Assembly (NCBI RefSeq): GCF_001586215.1
Contig: NZ_CP014634.1
Span: forward strand, 248,001 to 312,000
Direction: 5' to 3'
DNA from: Corynebacterium simulans
Lineage (GTDB): Bacteria; Actinomycetota; Actinomycetes; Mycobacteriales; Mycobacteriaceae
DNA: 64,000 bases
Part shown: piece by piece, positions 20,322 to 30,613 of the stretch
Layout: each line of letters starts with the position of its first letter
Position numbering within the stretch: position 1 is the stretch's first letter
Program-made: the position numbers and the translations under genes
Notes under the pieces: model-generated
Database searches by the model: none
What the model saw: only the letters and a program-made list of their open reading frames with translations
Told to the model about the DNA's origin: nothing

Positions 20322-21145
20322 ATTCTGTCTACGGGTTGAGTGCTGAAGAATTCGCGGTAGCGCGGGTCGTGCTCTGGGTCGCCGATGATGGGGCGAAGAT
20401 CGGAGAAGGAGGCGTCGTCAAGCGCTTCTCGCACCGTGGAGTAATTGCTAAGCCGCAGCATTTGCGCCCAGGTGGGAAGGGCTAGGCGGACCAGCCCGGC
20501 GCGCCACCCGTCGAGGACGAGGCGGGGCGGGAACCATCCGGCGTCGGCAGCCTCGGTGGTTTCCCCGTCTGGTTCTTGGCCTTCCGGTAGAACGGCGATG
20601 AAGAAGAAGGTATCGAACCATTGTCCGCAGTCTTCGCCTGCCCACCGAGACCACGGCATGAGCATGTCGGCGTCGGCGCGCATGCCGTTGTTCATGAGGA
20701 ATTCGGTAAAGGAAATCTCGTGGGTCTCCAGCATGACGCGTTCGCGGTGATAGCGTGAGGCGTCGGAGACGATTCCGTCATCGCGAACGGCGAGCAAGGT
20801 ACCGGATTCCTCGAAGAGTTCCCGGATGGCGGCGAAGACCAAGGCATGGGTCTTGTATTTGGTAACGCCCATGCGACGGGCCAAGGAAATAACGGAGCGG
20901 CCCGCCCAGAGATCGCCGGAACTCCACATTCTTGGCGGGAAATCGCGGGGGTCTACTCCCCCGCCCGGAAACACTGCGTGCCCCGGGTAATTGCGCATCG
21001 TGGAGACCCGTTCCTGGAGCCAAACCTCGAGCCCTTCTTGGCCGTCGCGCAGCAGCAGGACGGTAGCGGCCAAGCGTCCACCGTTAAAACCGGTGGTTTC
21101 GCTGTGGTCGATCGCGTCAAGGCGCTCGTGAATGGGTCGGGTCAT
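20318..21145 (-). CDS. NUDIX hydrolase
   Basis: A 275-residue member of the NUDT7/NUDT19-like branch with a long insertion in its Nudix box: GHAVFPGGGVDPRDF, then AAIRELFEESGTLLA, giving the metal-binding RExxEE segment. Hydrolysis of a nucleoside diphosphate linked to another group, such as coenzyme A or NADH, is typical of the family. It is translationally coupled to the THUMP-like gene and lies 12 bases after the ABC ATPase gene, so all three may be one transcript. Confidence 0.85.
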   Translation of the reverse strand: MTRPIHERLDAIDHSETTGFNGGRLAATVLLLRDGQEGLEVWLQERVSTMRNYPGHAVFPGGGVDPRDFPPRMWSSGDLWAGRSVISLARRMGVTKYKTHALVFAAIRELFEESGTLLAVRDDGIVSDASRYHRERVMLETHEISFTEFLMNNGMRADADMLMPWSRWAGEDCGQWFDTFFFIAVLPEGQEPDGETTEAADAGWFPPRLVLDGWRAGLVRLALPTWAQMLRLSNYSTVREALDDASFSDLRPIIGDPEHDPRYREFFSTQPVDRI

Positions 21146-21157
21146 GCAAAGTTCCGT

Positions 21158-21982
21158 TTAGCGTATGCGGCGAGCGAAGTAACGTTCACCGATTCGATCC
21201 ACCTGAATTGGTTGGTGGAAAGCCTGCGTAAGGTTTTCTGAGGTAAGGACCGTATTGATTAGTCCCTTCGCCACGACCTTACCCTCATCGAGGATCATCG
21301 CATGGGTAAATCCATAAGGGATTTCCTCGACGTGGTGGGTAATCATGACGATTGCTGGTGCATCGGCATCCATTGCCAGATCGCCCAAGTAACCCACGAG
21401 ATCCTCGCGGCCTCCTAAGTCCATGCCAGCGGAAGGCTCGTCGAGAATGAGTAGCTCAGGGTTGGACATAAGGGCACGAGCCAAGATGACACGCTTCTTC
21501 TCACCCTCCGATAGGGTTCCCCAGGTGCGTTCGGCCAAGTGGCGGGCGCCCACCTGGTCAAGAATTTCGAAGGCGCGGCTAAAGTCCATGTCTTGGTATT
21601 CCTCGCGGAAGCGTCCCAAGACTGCATAGCCGGCGGAGATAACGAGGTCGTCGACTCGCTCGCCGTCGGGAATGCGGTGCTGTACTGCGGCGGAAGAAAT
21701 GCCGATTGCGGCACGCAGATCGCGCATGTCGGTCTTGCCGATCTGCTCGCCCATCAAAAAGGCGGTTCCTTTAGAAGGAAACTCTTCCGCAGAAGCCATG
21801 CGGACCAAGCTGGTCTTGCCGGCGCCGTTTGGGCCGATGATGACCCAACGCTCGTCGAGCTCTACTTGCCAATCGACTGGGCCCACCAAGGTTCTTCCGC
21901 CACGGCGCAGCTCGACGCCGCGAAAGTCGATGAGCCAATCTTCGTCGGTTACGGGCATTGTTTCGTTATTCACAGCATTCAC
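21158..21982 (-). CDS. ABC transporter ATP-binding protein (stand-alone)
   Basis: A 274-residue ATPase with Walker A GPNGAGKTS, signature LSEGEKKR, Walker B LLILDEPSAGMD and switch ITHHVEE. It is closest in style to the ModF/YlmA-like single-domain ATPases that lack an adjacent permease; the substrate is unknown. The start is uncertain: GTG at 21982 gives the full frame, but a TATAAG box at 21985-21990 would start transcription near 21978, which favours GTG 21973 or ATG 21958. Confidence 0.85.
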   Translation of the reverse strand: MNAVNNETMPVTDEDWLIDFRGVELRRGGRTLVGPVDWQVELDERWVIIGPNGAGKTSLVRMASAEEFPSKGTAFLMGEQIGKTDMRDLRAAIGISSAAVQHRIPDGERVDDLVISAGYAVLGRFREEYQDMDFSRAFEILDQVGARHLAERTWGTLSEGEKKRVILARALMSNPELLILDEPSAGMDLGGREDLVGYLGDLAMDADAPAIVMITHHVEEIPYGFTHAMILDEGKVVAKGLINTVLTSENLTQAFHQPIQVDRIGERYFARRIR

Positions 21983-21984
21983 GT

Positions 21985-22042
21985 CTTATATTGTGGCGGA
22001 AATTCTGGTTGCCCGGTGAAACTGACACAGCTGCACTACTCT
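21985..22042. promoter_or_regulatory. divergent promoter region between ABC ATPase and glgE
   Basis: On the minus strand TATAAG (21985-21990) serves the ABC ATPase gene. On the plus strand TACTCT (22037-22042) is followed by seven bases and the glgE ATG at 22050, a leaderless layout. AAAGGG in that gap could instead be a close ribosome-binding site. Confidence 0.4.
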
Positions 22043-22049
22043 AAAGGGC

Positions 22050-24017
22050 ATGACTACACGCCTCGCCATCGATGATGTCCGTCCTAGCTTCTCTCCCACT
22101 AAGGCCGTGGTTAATGAGGTGGTTCCGGTAACCGCGTTGGTCTGGCGGGAAGGCCATGATGCGGTGTCGGCAACCCTTTCGGTATGGAATACCGAATCCC
22201 CTTCGGTTTCCTCGGTGACCATGGACCAAGACCCAATTGACCCTGACCGTAGGCATGGTGTGTTTACTCCGCTTACCTGTGGGCGCTGGTTCTTCCGTAT
22301 CGATGCGTGGTCAGACCCGATGGCAACGTGGCGCAATGCGGTGGAAAAGAAGATGGCTGCGGGGCAGACGGCCGCCGAGCTTTCCAACGATCTCCTCCAC
22401 GGCGCAGAGCTTTTTGAGCGGGCGGGAATGCCCGATGTTGCTAAGTCGCTAGCGAATGAGTCTTTGGACCTGGCCTCGCGCGTCGAGGCAGCGCTTTCCG
22501 ACGCCGTGGCAAAGAAACTGCATGCGCACCCCTTACGGGATCTGCTCGTGGAAGGCGAGGTCCACGAGGTACTGGTCGAGCGCCGAGAAGCGCTTTATAA
22601 CTCTTGGTATGAGCTCTTCCCGCGTTCTACGGGCGGTTGGGATGAAGAAGGCAACCCAGTCCACGGCACTTTCAAGACCACGGCCAAGGCGCTGGAGCGA
22701 GTCGCAGACATGGGCTTCGACACAGTGTATTTTCCGCCGATCCACCCCATCGGCAAGGTTCACCGCAAGGGCAAGAACAACTCGGTGGTGGCTGAACCAG
22801 GCGACGTCGGCTCGCCGTGGGCAATTCAAGATCATTCCACCACTCACCCAGACTTGGGCACGATGGATGATTTCAAAAAGCTGGTTTCCCGCGCGCAGGA
22901 GCTGGGGCTCGAGGTAGCGCTGGACTTAGCGCTCCAGGCCGCACCGGACCATCCGTGGGCCAAGACGAACCCAGAGTTTTTCACGGTCTTGGCTGACGGC
23001 ACCATCGCTTATGCGGAGAATCCTCCGAAAAAGTACCAGGACATCTATCCCCTAAACTTCGACAACGACCCAGACGCGATCTATAAGGAGATCTTCCGCA
23101 TCGTGATGATCTGGATCGAGGCGGGCGTAACCACCTTCCGCGTGGATAACCCGCATACCAAGCCGGCAAACTTTTGGACCTGGCTCATAGACAAGGTGCA
23201 CGTGACCCATCCAGAGGTCATCTTCCTGGCGGAGGCCTTTACCCGCGCGCCACGGCTGTTCGGCTTGGCAAAGGCAGGCTTTACCCAGTCCTATACCTAT
23301 TTCACCTGGCAAACCTCGAAGCACGAGCTGACCGAGTTTGCCAAGATGCACGTGGATCAGGCGGATATTTGCCGCCCCAACCTCTTCGTGAATACGCCTG
23401 ACATCCTGCACGAGTCTTTGCAGACCGGCGGGCGGGCCATGTTCGCTATCCGCGCGGCTTTGGCCGCGACTCTGTCTCCGCTATGGGGCGTGTACTCCGG
23501 CTATGAGCTTTATGAGCACGAGGCAGTGGCGCCGGGCAGCGAGGAGTACATGGACTCTGAGAAGTACGAGCTGCGCCCGCGCGACTTCCAGGAGGCGGCT
23601 ACCCGTGGCGCATCGTTGGAATCCTATATTCGCCTGCTCAATCTCATCCGCCGTGAGAACCCCGCGCTGCAGCAGCTGCGCAACCTCAAATTCCACGACG
23701 TCGATAACGAAAAAATCATTGCCTACTCCAAGGCAGATCCTGCGACGGGCAACGTGATCCTGGCCGTGATCAACCTGGATCCGCGCAATGCCCAAGAAGC
23801 CACCGTTACCGTAGATATGGAAGCGATCGGCAGGGCCGACGGTGACGTCTACACCGTCCACGATGCCATTACCGGCGCCGCCTATAACTGGTCCAACCGC
23901 AACTTCGTGCGACTCGAACCGATGCGCGACGTCGCCCATCTGTTCGTGCTGCCGCAGGCTGACCCGCATTCCTTGGACCGCCTTGCCTGGCGCGACGTCA
24001 ACGATTATCGACCTTAA
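22050..24017 (+). CDS. glgE: alpha-1,4-glucan:maltose-1-phosphate maltosyltransferase GlgE
   Basis: GlgE extends alpha-glucan with maltose units from maltose-1-phosphate. The 655-residue product has an N-terminal beta domain, the GH13 barrel with YNSWYELFPRSTGG, DTVYFPPIHPIG, TTFRVDNPHTKP (nucleophile Asp366), IFLAEAFTRAPRLFGLAKAGFTQSYTYFTWQ (acid/base Glu395) and FVNTPDILHE (third acid), then a C-terminal beta domain. This is the GH13_3 subfamily. With GlgB 34 bases downstream it forms the alpha-glucan branch that makes glycogen or capsular glucan. Confidence 0.96.
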   Translation: MTTRLAIDDVRPSFSPTKAVVNEVVPVTALVWREGHDAVSATLSVWNTESPSVSSVTMDQDPIDPDRRHGVFTPLTCGRWFFRIDAWSDPMATWRNAVEKKMAAGQTAAELSNDLLHGAELFERAGMPDVAKSLANESLDLASRVEAALSDAVAKKLHAHPLRDLLVEGEVHEVLVERREALYNSWYELFPRSTGGWDEEGNPVHGTFKTTAKALERVADMGFDTVYFPPIHPIGKVHRKGKNNSVVAEPGDVGSPWAIQDHSTTHPDLGTMDDFKKLVSRAQELGLEVALDLALQAAPDHPWAKTNPEFFTVLADGTIAYAENPPKKYQDIYPLNFDNDPDAIYKEIFRIVMIWIEAGVTTFRVDNPHTKPANFWTWLIDKVHVTHPEVIFLAEAFTRAPRLFGLAKAGFTQSYTYFTWQTSKHELTEFAKMHVDQADICRPNLFVNTPDILHESLQTGGRAMFAIRAALAATLSPLWGVYSGYELYEHEAVAPGSEEYMDSEKYELRPRDFQEAATRGASLESYIRLLNLIRRENPALQQLRNLKFHDVDNEKIIAYSKADPATGNVILAVINLDPRNAQEATVTVDMEAIGRADGDVYTVHDAITGAAYNWSNRNFVRLEPMRDVAHLFVLPQADPHSLDRLAWRDVNDYRP

Positions 24018-24051
24018 GTCCTGTCTCCTTCGATTTAGGTAACGTGAACTC

Positions 24052-26172
24052 ATGAACATTCCGGAAGCAGATCTCGCCCGCCTCAACGAGTGCCGCCACC
24101 ATGCCCCACATGACTTTTATGGCTGGCACGACGGCACGGTTTTAACTCGTCGCCCCGGCGCCGAGAAGGTGGAGCTGGTCACCGAAACTGCAGTGCACGA
24201 GATGAATGCTGTAGGCCACGACCTGTGGGAGTGCGCACTAGACCAGGAGCAGGATTATCGCTTCCGGGTGACTTACCCAGGCCAGGCTCCGGTCGAGGTG
24301 GCCGACGGCTACCGGTTTTTACCCACTGCCAGCACTTTCGATCTACATCTGATTTCAGAAGGTCGTCACGAGCGGCTTTGGGAGGTACTTGGCGCGAATC
24401 TGCACAGCTACGACACGCATTTGGGCCGGGTTGAAGGTGTTTCGTTTGCGGTGTGGGCGCCGAATGCCAAAGGCGTTGCCGTAGTAGGCGACTTCAACGG
24501 CTGGAATCCCGCGCAGTCGCCGATGCGCTGTTTGGGCGCAACCGGGGTCTGGGAGCTCTTCGTCCCCGGCATCGGCCCCGGCGAGCGCTATAAGTTCGCG
24601 ATTCAAACCGCGGACGGCCGGCGCATCGATAAGGCTGATCCGATGGCGAAGCAAACGATTGCTCCGCCGGAGACAGTCTCGGTAGTCATGGCAAACGATT
24701 ACGAATGGAATGACTCCGCATGGATGGATGCTCGTAACGGCAATCTCGATGTGCCGATGAGCGTCTACGAGCTGCATGTGGGTTCTTGGAAGCAAGGCGC
24801 CGACTACAACAGGCTGCGCGCTGAGCTCATCGATTACGTCCTCGAGCAAGGCTTCACCCACGTCGAGCTGCTTCCGGTGGCAGAGCACCCCTTCGGCGGC
24901 TCTTGGGGCTACCAGGTCTCGGGCTACTACGCGCCGTCGGCGCGCTGGGGGTCGCCGGATGAGTTGCGTGCGCTAATCGACGCCCTGCATAACGCCGGCA
25001 TCGGCGTCCTCATCGACTGGGTTCCGGCGCACTTTCCCAAAGACGAATTTGCACTGGGCCGCTTTGACGGCCAGGCACTCTACGAGCACCCCGATCCCCG
25101 CCGCGGCGAGCAGGCCGACTGGGGAACCTACGTCTTTGACTTTGGCCGCAACGAGGTGCGCAACTTCTTGGTAGCAAACGCGCTGTATTGGGCCGAAGAA
25201 TTCCACGTCGACGGCCTGCGCGTGGATGCTGTAGCCTCGATGCTCTACTTGGACTACTCCCGTGAAGTATGGCTGCCCAATCAGTACGGTGGACGCGAAA
25301 ACCTGGAAGCGGTACAGTTCTTGCAGGAGACGAACGCTACCCTGCAGCGCCTGCATCCCGGCGTGCTGACCATTGCCGAGGAATCGACCTCTTGGCCGGG
25401 CGTTACTGCTCCCACCTCGGAAGGCGGCCTCGGATTTTCCCTGAAATGGAATATGGGCTGGATGAATGACACCCTCGAGTACTTCACACATGAGCCCATC
25501 TACCGCCAGCACCATCACGGCGAGCTGACCTTCTCTATGGTCTATGCCTATTCAGAACGCTACGTGCTGCCGTTTAGCCACGATGAGGTGGTCCATGGCA
25601 AGGGCTCGCTGTGGACGCGCATGCCTGGCGACGATTGGAACAAGGCCGCAGGCTTGCGTGCGCTGTACGGATATATGTTCTCGCATCCGGGCAAGAATCT
25701 GCTGTTTATGGGCCAAGAGTTTGGCCAGGTCGCAGAGTGGAACGAATCCAGTTCTGTGGACTGGGCCAATCTCGAAGGCTGGGGCGGTGAGTGGCATCGA
25801 GGCATCAAGCGCTTAGTGCGCGATATCAATATCGTTTACAAAGACACCCCTGCCCTGTGGTCCCAGGACTTTACGCAGGATGGTTTCCAGTGGGTCAAGG
25901 CTGATGACTCGAACAATAACGTCTTGGGTTACGTGCGCTACGGCAACGATGGCTCGGCGCTGCTCGCCGTGTGCAATTTCTCAGGCAACTCCATTCCGAA
26001 CTACCACATGTGGCTGCCCCGCGACGGCGCGTGGGAGTTGCTGCTCAACACCGACGACGCCGTCTACGAGGGCGCGGGCAATGACTTGGCACATAAGGTG
26101 CACTCCACATCGAATTCCGCGGATCTACACCTCCCGGCCAACTCCGTGCAGTGGTACCGCTTTGTGGGCTAG
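24052..26172 (+). CDS. glgB: 1,4-alpha-glucan branching enzyme GlgB
   Basis: GlgB introduces alpha-1,6 branches into the glucan built by GlgE. The 706-residue protein has an N-terminal CBM48 region ([24 protein letters not shown]), then the GH13 barrel with [37 protein letters not shown] (Asp392), [13 protein letters not shown] (Glu443/444) and [15 protein letters not shown]. It follows glgE by 34 bases; TAACGT six bases before the ATG could give an extra leaderless start. Its TAG stop and the stop of the convergent permease share the sequence CTAG. Confidence 0.97.
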   Translation: MNIPEADLARLNECRHHAPHDFYGWHDGTVLTRRPGAEKVELVTETAVHEMNAVGHDLWECALDQEQDYRFRVTYPGQAPVEVADGYRFLPTASTFDLHLISEGRHERLWEVLGANLHSYDTHLGRVEGVSFAVWAPNAKGVAVVGDFNGWNPAQSPMRCLGATGVWELFVPGIGPGERYKFAIQTADGRRIDKADPMAKQTIAPPETVSVVMANDYEWNDSAWMDARNGNLDVPMSVYELHVGSWKQGADYNRLRAELIDYVLEQGFTHVELLPVAEHPFGGSWGYQVSGYYAPSARWGSPDELRALIDALHNAGIGVLIDWVPAHFPKDEFALGRFDGQALYEHPDPRRGEQADWGTYVFDFGRNEVRNFLVANALYWAEEFHVDGLRVDAVASMLYLDYSREVWLPNQYGGRENLEAVQFLQETNATLQRLHPGVLTIAEESTSWPGVTAPTSEGGLGFSLKWNMGWMNDTLEYFTHEPIYRQHHHGELTFSMVYAYSERYVLPFSHDEVVHGKGSLWTRMPGDDWNKAAGLRALYGYMFSHPGKNLLFMGQEFGQVAEWNESSSVDWANLEGWGGEWHRGIKRLVRDINIVYKDTPALWSQDFTQDGFQWVKADDSNNNVLGYVRYGNDGSALLAVCNFSGNSIPNYHMWLPRDGAWELLLNTDDAVYEGAGNDLAHKVHSTSNSADLHLPANSVQWYRFVG

Positions 26173-27779
26173 CTGACCCAGGTGTCGACCTTGGCGTAAA
26201 TCTCCGGCATCCGGCCGTCGACCCGCTTGCCGGCGATAAACGCCACCAGTGCGTGGACGATAGCCGGTACGGCAAGGCTCAAGATGACACCGACTGCTAG
26301 CAACGGAGCCTTGTCTTGGGTAACGGCGATGCCTAGGCAAACAAGACCTGGGGCCACGGCAATCCAGCCGAAGATGAGTCCGAAGAGGCTGGCCACAAAG
26401 GCGGGTGCGGAGTAGCCAGACTTATCAGTCCACGCATTGGTACCCGGCGCGGAGACGGGATAAGGGTTATACACCGACAAAGCGAGTGCGCAGGAGCTTA
26501 CGGAAAGCAGCATTCCTATTGCAGCACAACCAAAGGCCAATACCTTCAGGCGTTCAGGGCTGATGATGAGCGCCAGGATGACGCAAATGAGGATGACAAC
26601 TGCAGAAGGCGTCAGGTGCGCGCGATGGCGGGCCAGCAGAAATTTGCTTGGTGCACAAGGTGCCATCATCTTCAGCCAGCCGGAGGGGCCATCGTAGCCA
26701 TAGTCGTTGACGCCGAGCAGGCCGCCCAGGAGACCGAGCATCACGAGCACGCCTAAACCAGCGGTCAAGTTGCCGTTAAAGATGTGGTAGAGACAGAATC
26801 CTGCGAGCACCGGCATGAAGATCAAGGTATTTACTAGGCGCATATCGCGGACGATATAAAGCAACGAGCGCGAGTACTCCATCATGGCGGGACTGCGATA
26901 AGCCAGGCCCATCAGGCGGAGGCGGGATACGCCGTGCTCCTTTGTCTTTGTGGCTGGCGCAGGCCGGGCGTGCTTTTGGCTTTGGGCGAATTCTGTTTTG
27001 ATTAAGTGCCGCCAGACCGCGAAGAGCCCCACTGCGGTGAGAATAGCGATTAGAAGCTGTGCGAGTGCTTCCATGTAAGAGCCATTGCCAAGCGCTGTGG
27101 CCCAACCGGTCGCTGCGGTAAACGGCGTCCACGCGGCATACTTGCCGATGGTGCCGAGCGGCACTGCATCTTCAATCTGGCCGTTTAAGAGAATGACGCA
27201 GAGCATCAATACGGTGCCGAGAATGCCGCCAATGAACTTGCTGCGATCACTTTCCAAGCTGACCACGTTGCTGGCAACGCTCATCAGGCACTCCGACAAA
27301 CAGATAGTGATAAACCACGAAAGCGCCATGCCGAGCACGAATGCGGGTATTGCAATGACATTGAAGTCACCGATGCTCACGAGCATGATCGCACCGACGA
27401 TTGCCCAGATGATGCTAAAACCTGCAGAAAGCCAGACGCGGGAGTTAAGGAAAGAAATGCGCAGCATGGCGGGCCGGACCTCTTCTAAAGAAAGCGGCAG
27501 GCCCTTCAAGGTATCGGGGTAAAGCTGCTTTTCACCGGCGGGCATGATTATCGCGAGCATGAGGTACATCGCTACGCCGAGGAGGTTGACTGTGGTGAGA
27601 GCGTGAGCATTGCGCGTGCCTTCGCTCAGATCTAAGCCGGCCATAAACCCAGTGTTGGCGAGACCAATCAGGCCATAGATGGCGAAGAGGAGCACCATCA
27701 TCCACTGCGCGGTGTTTTCCTTGAAAGTCCTGCTCCATAGTGTGCGGTGTAGCTTGACGAGGGTTTTGCTGGTGTCCAT
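26169..27779 (-). CDS. ABC transporter permease
   Basis: A 536-residue integral membrane protein with about 12 hydrophobic segments, in two similar halves, as in the ABC-2-like exporters. It starts six bases after the stop of the ATPase gene; either the GTG at 27782 or the ATG at 27779 could be used. The substrate is unknown. The very hydrophobic C-terminal half includes [19 protein letters not shown], a conserved segment in this exporter type. The 3' end meets glgB tail to tail. Confidence 0.78.
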   Translation of the reverse strand: MDTSKTLVKLHRTLWSRTFKENTAQWMMVLLFAIYGLIGLANTGFMAGLDLSEGTRNAHALTTVNLLGVAMYLMLAIIMPAGEKQLYPDTLKGLPLSLEEVRPAMLRISFLNSRVWLSAGFSIIWAIVGAIMLVSIGDFNVIAIPAFVLGMALSWFITICLSECLMSVASNVVSLESDRSKFIGGILGTVLMLCVILLNGQIEDAVPLGTIGKYAAWTPFTAATGWATALGNGSYMEALAQLLIAILTAVGLFAVWRHLIKTEFAQSQKHARPAPATKTKEHGVSRLRLMGLAYRSPAMMEYSRSLLYIVRDMRLVNTLIFMPVLAGFCLYHIFNGNLTAGLGVLVMLGLLGGLLGVNDYGYDGPSGWLKMMAPCAPSKFLLARHRAHLTPSAVVILICVILALIISPERLKVLAFGCAAIGMLLSVSSCALALSVYNPYPVSAPGTNAWTDKSGYSAPAFVASLFGLIFGWIAVAPGLVCLGIAVTQDKAPLLAVGVILSLAVPAIVHALVAFIAGKRVDGRMPEIYAKVDTWVS

Positions 27780-27785
27780 CACGGC

Positions 27786-28583
27786 CTAGTTTCCACCCAA
27801 CCACTGGAAGGCGTTGGAATCGAGATCGGCGCCGCCGACGAGCTCGATGAAGACGTCAGTGAGGCTCTTGTCACCGCGGACCTCATCGACGGTGCCGGAG
27901 GTAAGCACTTGGCCATCATTAATGATTGCCACGGAGGTACAAAGTCCTTCGACTAGGGACATGACGTGGGAGGAAATCACCACGGTGCCACCCCGGGCAG
28001 CGAAGTTCACGAGCACGTTTTGGATGAGGCGGCCGGATACTGGATCGACTGCCTCGAGCGGCTCATCGAGGATGAGCACCTCGGGATTATGGAGTACTGC
28101 GCCGGCAAGCAGAATCTTCTTGGTCATGCCAGCGGAATAGTCGGCGATGCGTTTGGAGGCGGCGTCGTCAAGCGCGAGCACGTGCAGGAGCTCGGCGGCG
28201 CGGCGCTGTGCCTCCCCCTCGTCGAGCTTGCGTAGCGCGCCCAAGTAGTAGAGATACTCGGCGCCGGTGAGGCGGTCGAATACGGGTGCGCCGTCCATGA
28301 GCAAGCCCATCGATGCCTTCGCAGGGATTGGATCGTGCCACACGCGGTGACCGGCAACGAATGACTCGCCGCTATCGGGGCGCAGAAGACCGCAGCCCAT
28401 GGTCAGCATGGTGGTCTTGCCCGCACCGTTGGGGCCGACGATGCCATAAATAGAACCCCGCGGGACGTCGAGATCTAGATTGCGGACGGCGGGAGAACCA
28501 TTGAAGGATTTGTTAAGGCCACGGATTGCAAAGGCTTGCTGCCTAGGATCGGACGAAATCGGTGCTCGGTGCGGACTAGTCAT
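27786..28583 (-). CDS. ABC transporter ATP-binding protein
   Basis: A 265-residue ATPase with Walker A GPNGAGKTT, a signature variant YSAGMTKK, Walker B LLILDEP-type VLILDEPLEAVDP and H-switch ISSHV. The variant signature is typical of ABC-2 export ATPases. It forms one exporter with the permease downstream. The ATG at 28583 lies seven bases after TAAAAT on the minus strand; another ATG nine bases upstream overlaps that box and is less likely. Confidence 0.87.
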   Translation of the reverse strand: MTSPHRAPISSDPRQQAFAIRGLNKSFNGSPAVRNLDLDVPRGSIYGIVGPNGAGKTTMLTMGCGLLRPDSGESFVAGHRVWHDPIPAKASMGLLMDGAPVFDRLTGAEYLYYLGALRKLDEGEAQRRAAELLHVLALDDAASKRIADYSAGMTKKILLAGAVLHNPEVLILDEPLEAVDPVSGRLIQNVLVNFAARGGTVVISSHVMSLVEGLCTSVAIINDGQVLTSGTVDEVRGDKSLTDVFIELVGGADLDSNAFQWLGGN

Positions 28584-28590
28584 GCACCGC

Positions 28591-28596
28591 ATTTTA
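28591..28596 (-). promoter_or_regulatory. candidate -10 box of a leaderless promoter (ABC exporter)
   Basis: TAAAAT on the minus strand is followed by seven bases and the ATG at 28583. No ribosome-binding site is visible. Confidence 0.45.
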
Positions 28597-28636
28597 TTAG
28601 AAAATGTTACCTATTTCTAGGTATTTAGTATCTAAA

Positions 28637-29032
28637 TTAATTATGGCGCGCAATCAATTCTTTGACGCGGGCATCAATATCGTCGCGCAGCTCGACCATC
28701 CTTTGCTTGCCCTCCACGCCACGCTGGGAGGGATCTTCAATCTCCCAGCGCTCGGCGGGTCCATCGTACTCGGCGCCACCGACGATGATGACGTGATCGA
28801 CATTGGCGGCAAGTTCCGGATCAACCGGCTTGGGCGTGCCCTCAGACATGTCGGCGCCCACTTCGGCCAGGCAATGGGATGCCTCGAGATTTACATCGCC
28901 GGACTGCCCCGGTTCGGTCACTTGCACGCCGGCCGAATAGACCTTCCACGAGGGAGCATGCAGCTTCGCCAAAGCTGCGGCCATCTGGGACTTGCCGCGG
29001 TTGGAATTACAGAGGAATAGTACTTTCGTCAT
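28637..29032 (-). CDS. ArsC-like low-molecular-weight phosphatase / arsenate-mycothiol transferase
   Basis: A 131-residue protein of the LMW phosphatase fold with the active-site loop FLCNSNRGKSQMAAAL. The catalytic Cys8 followed by a GKSQ loop matches corynebacterial ArsC (which couples arsenate to mycothiol) better than the C-x5-R loop of tyrosine phosphatases. A second acidic site DPSQRG lies near residue 101. No arsenite pump or ArsR is adjacent, so a phosphatase role remains possible. Confidence 0.75.
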   Translation of the reverse strand: MTKVLFLCNSNRGKSQMAAALAKLHAPSWKVYSAGVQVTEPGQSGDVNLEASHCLAEVGADMSEGTPKPVDPELAANVDHVIIVGGAEYDGPAERWEIEDPSQRGVEGKQRMVELRDDIDARVKELIARHN

Positions 29033-29053
29033 AGGCTCGCAGTATAGCGAGAA

Positions 29054-30490
29054 CTACTTGTAGTACATCTCAGAGCCGTCTTTGTAGCGCTCCAAATCAA
29101 CCTGCTGCGTTGGCTGCAGGCGCTCGTGGGCTGGGTTCTCCACGTCTGGCATGCGCAGGTTAACGGTGCTGTCCTTGCCAGAATCAGCGTATGGTTCCTC
29201 ACCGTTGAGTACCTTCGTGACGCGGTCCATGTCCACGGTCTTGGTCCAGCGGCCAACCAGGATGGTTGCGAGCGCGTTGCCGGCAAAGTTGGTCAGAGCG
29301 CGAGCCTCGGACATAAAGCGGTCGATGCCCATGATGACGTCGACGCCGCCGAGGAGCTCAGGGCGGTGGGACTGCAAGCCCGCAGCCAGCGTTGCGATGC
29401 CGGCTCCGGAGACACCCGCTGCGCCCTTGGACGCGATGATCATAAAGACCAGCAGGCCCACCTGCTCGCCCAAGTTCATCGGCATATGCATTGCCTCGGA
29501 AATGAAGATGGCGGAAAGCGTCAGATAAATAGCGGTGCCGTCCAGGTTGAAGGAATAACCGGTCGGTACAACGATACCCACGGTCGGCTTCTCCACGCCG
29601 AGGTGTTCCAGCTTGCGCATGAGGTTCGGCAATGCGGATTCAGAGGAAGAAGTAGCAACGATGAGCAGGAACTCGCGGCCCAGATACTTGCAGAGCTTCC
29701 ACATGCTGATACCGCCGAATACACGGGCGATGAGGCCGAGTACCACGAATACGAAGAGGAAGCAGGTGATGTAAAAAGCCAGCATCAGGGTGGCCAAGGA
29801 CTTCACGGCATCCATGCCGGTCTCACCAACGACGCCTGCCATAGCTCCGAAAGAGCCGAGCGGAGCCAGCCACAAAATCATGTTGAGGATCTTGAAGACG
29901 AGGCGCTGCAGGCTGGCGACGAAGCCAAGAATAGGTTCGCCTGCTTCGCCCATGGACTGCACGGCGAAGCCACACAGTAACGCGATAAACAGGACCTGGA
30001 GAACAGATCCCGAGGTAAACGCCGAGAACATGGTCTCTGGGACGATGGAGCTGACAAAGCCCCAAAGACCCTCGCCTTCCGCACCTGCCTTGATGTACTT
30101 AGAGCCATCACCGCCGCTAATATGAAGGCCAGCGCCGGGATCGATGAAGTTTCCGACCACGAGGCCGATCGCCAGCGCAAAGGTGGACATCGTGATGAAG
30201 TACGCCAGAGCGATGCCGCCGGCCTTACCGACCGATGCCGCAGCGCGCACCGAGCCGATGCCCAGCACGATGGTGCAGAAGATGATTGGCGCGATGACCA
30301 TCTTAATGAGGCTGACGAACATCGTGCCCAATGGCTTGAAGTTAACGGCAACGCCCGGGGCGACTAGACCCAAGGCAATACCGGCAATCACCGCAACGAT
30401 GACGCCGATGTAGAGCCAGTGGGTACGGTCCTTCTTCGGGGCTTTGGGCTCCGGGATTTTTGGACCATTAATTGGTTGCAAAGTCGGCAT
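29054..30490 (-). CDS. dicarboxylate/cation symporter (DAACS family, DctA/GltP-like)
   Basis: A 478-residue carrier with about eight membrane helices and two re-entrant loops. The family signatures are present: ATSSSESALPNLMRKLE (serine-rich HP1), PTGYSFNLDGTAIYLTLSAIFI (TM7), ASKGAAGVSGAG (HP2) and GIDRFMSEARALTNFAGN (TM8). It imports C4-dicarboxylates or glutamate with Na+ or H+. The ATG at 30490 has GGGAG upstream. A 12-base tandem duplication lies just before that site; an upstream start would translate it, but the repeat-containing extension is unlike the family. Confidence 0.93.
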   Translation of the reverse strand: MPTLQPINGPKIPEPKAPKKDRTHWLYIGVIVAVIAGIALGLVAPGVAVNFKPLGTMFVSLIKMVIAPIIFCTIVLGIGSVRAAASVGKAGGIALAYFITMSTFALAIGLVVGNFIDPGAGLHISGGDGSKYIKAGAEGEGLWGFVSSIVPETMFSAFTSGSVLQVLFIALLCGFAVQSMGEAGEPILGFVASLQRLVFKILNMILWLAPLGSFGAMAGVVGETGMDAVKSLATLMLAFYITCFLFVFVVLGLIARVFGGISMWKLCKYLGREFLLIVATSSSESALPNLMRKLEHLGVEKPTVGIVVPTGYSFNLDGTAIYLTLSAIFISEAMHMPMNLGEQVGLLVFMIIASKGAAGVSGAGIATLAAGLQSHRPELLGGVDVIMGIDRFMSEARALTNFAGNALATILVGRWTKTVDMDRVTKVLNGEEPYADSGKDSTVNLRMPDVENPAHERLQPTQQVDLERYKDGSEMYYK

Positions 30491-30499
30491 AGAGCACTC

Positions 30500-30523
30500 C
30501 CTTTTAATTGGCCTTTTAATTGG
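30500..30523. repeat. 12-bp perfect tandem duplication upstream of the symporter gene
   Basis: CCTTTTAATTGG occurs twice head to tail at 30500-30511 and 30512-30523, 10 bases outside the start codon and directly beside the ribosome-binding site of the symporter gene. Confidence 0.9.
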
Positions 30524-30613
30524 CTCTGTCAAGGATTTCTGCCCTGATAATAGAACCGGATAAAAGCGATCCAGAAATTCCAGAAAGCCGGGGGTGCTCT
30601 AGTTACCCCTTCG

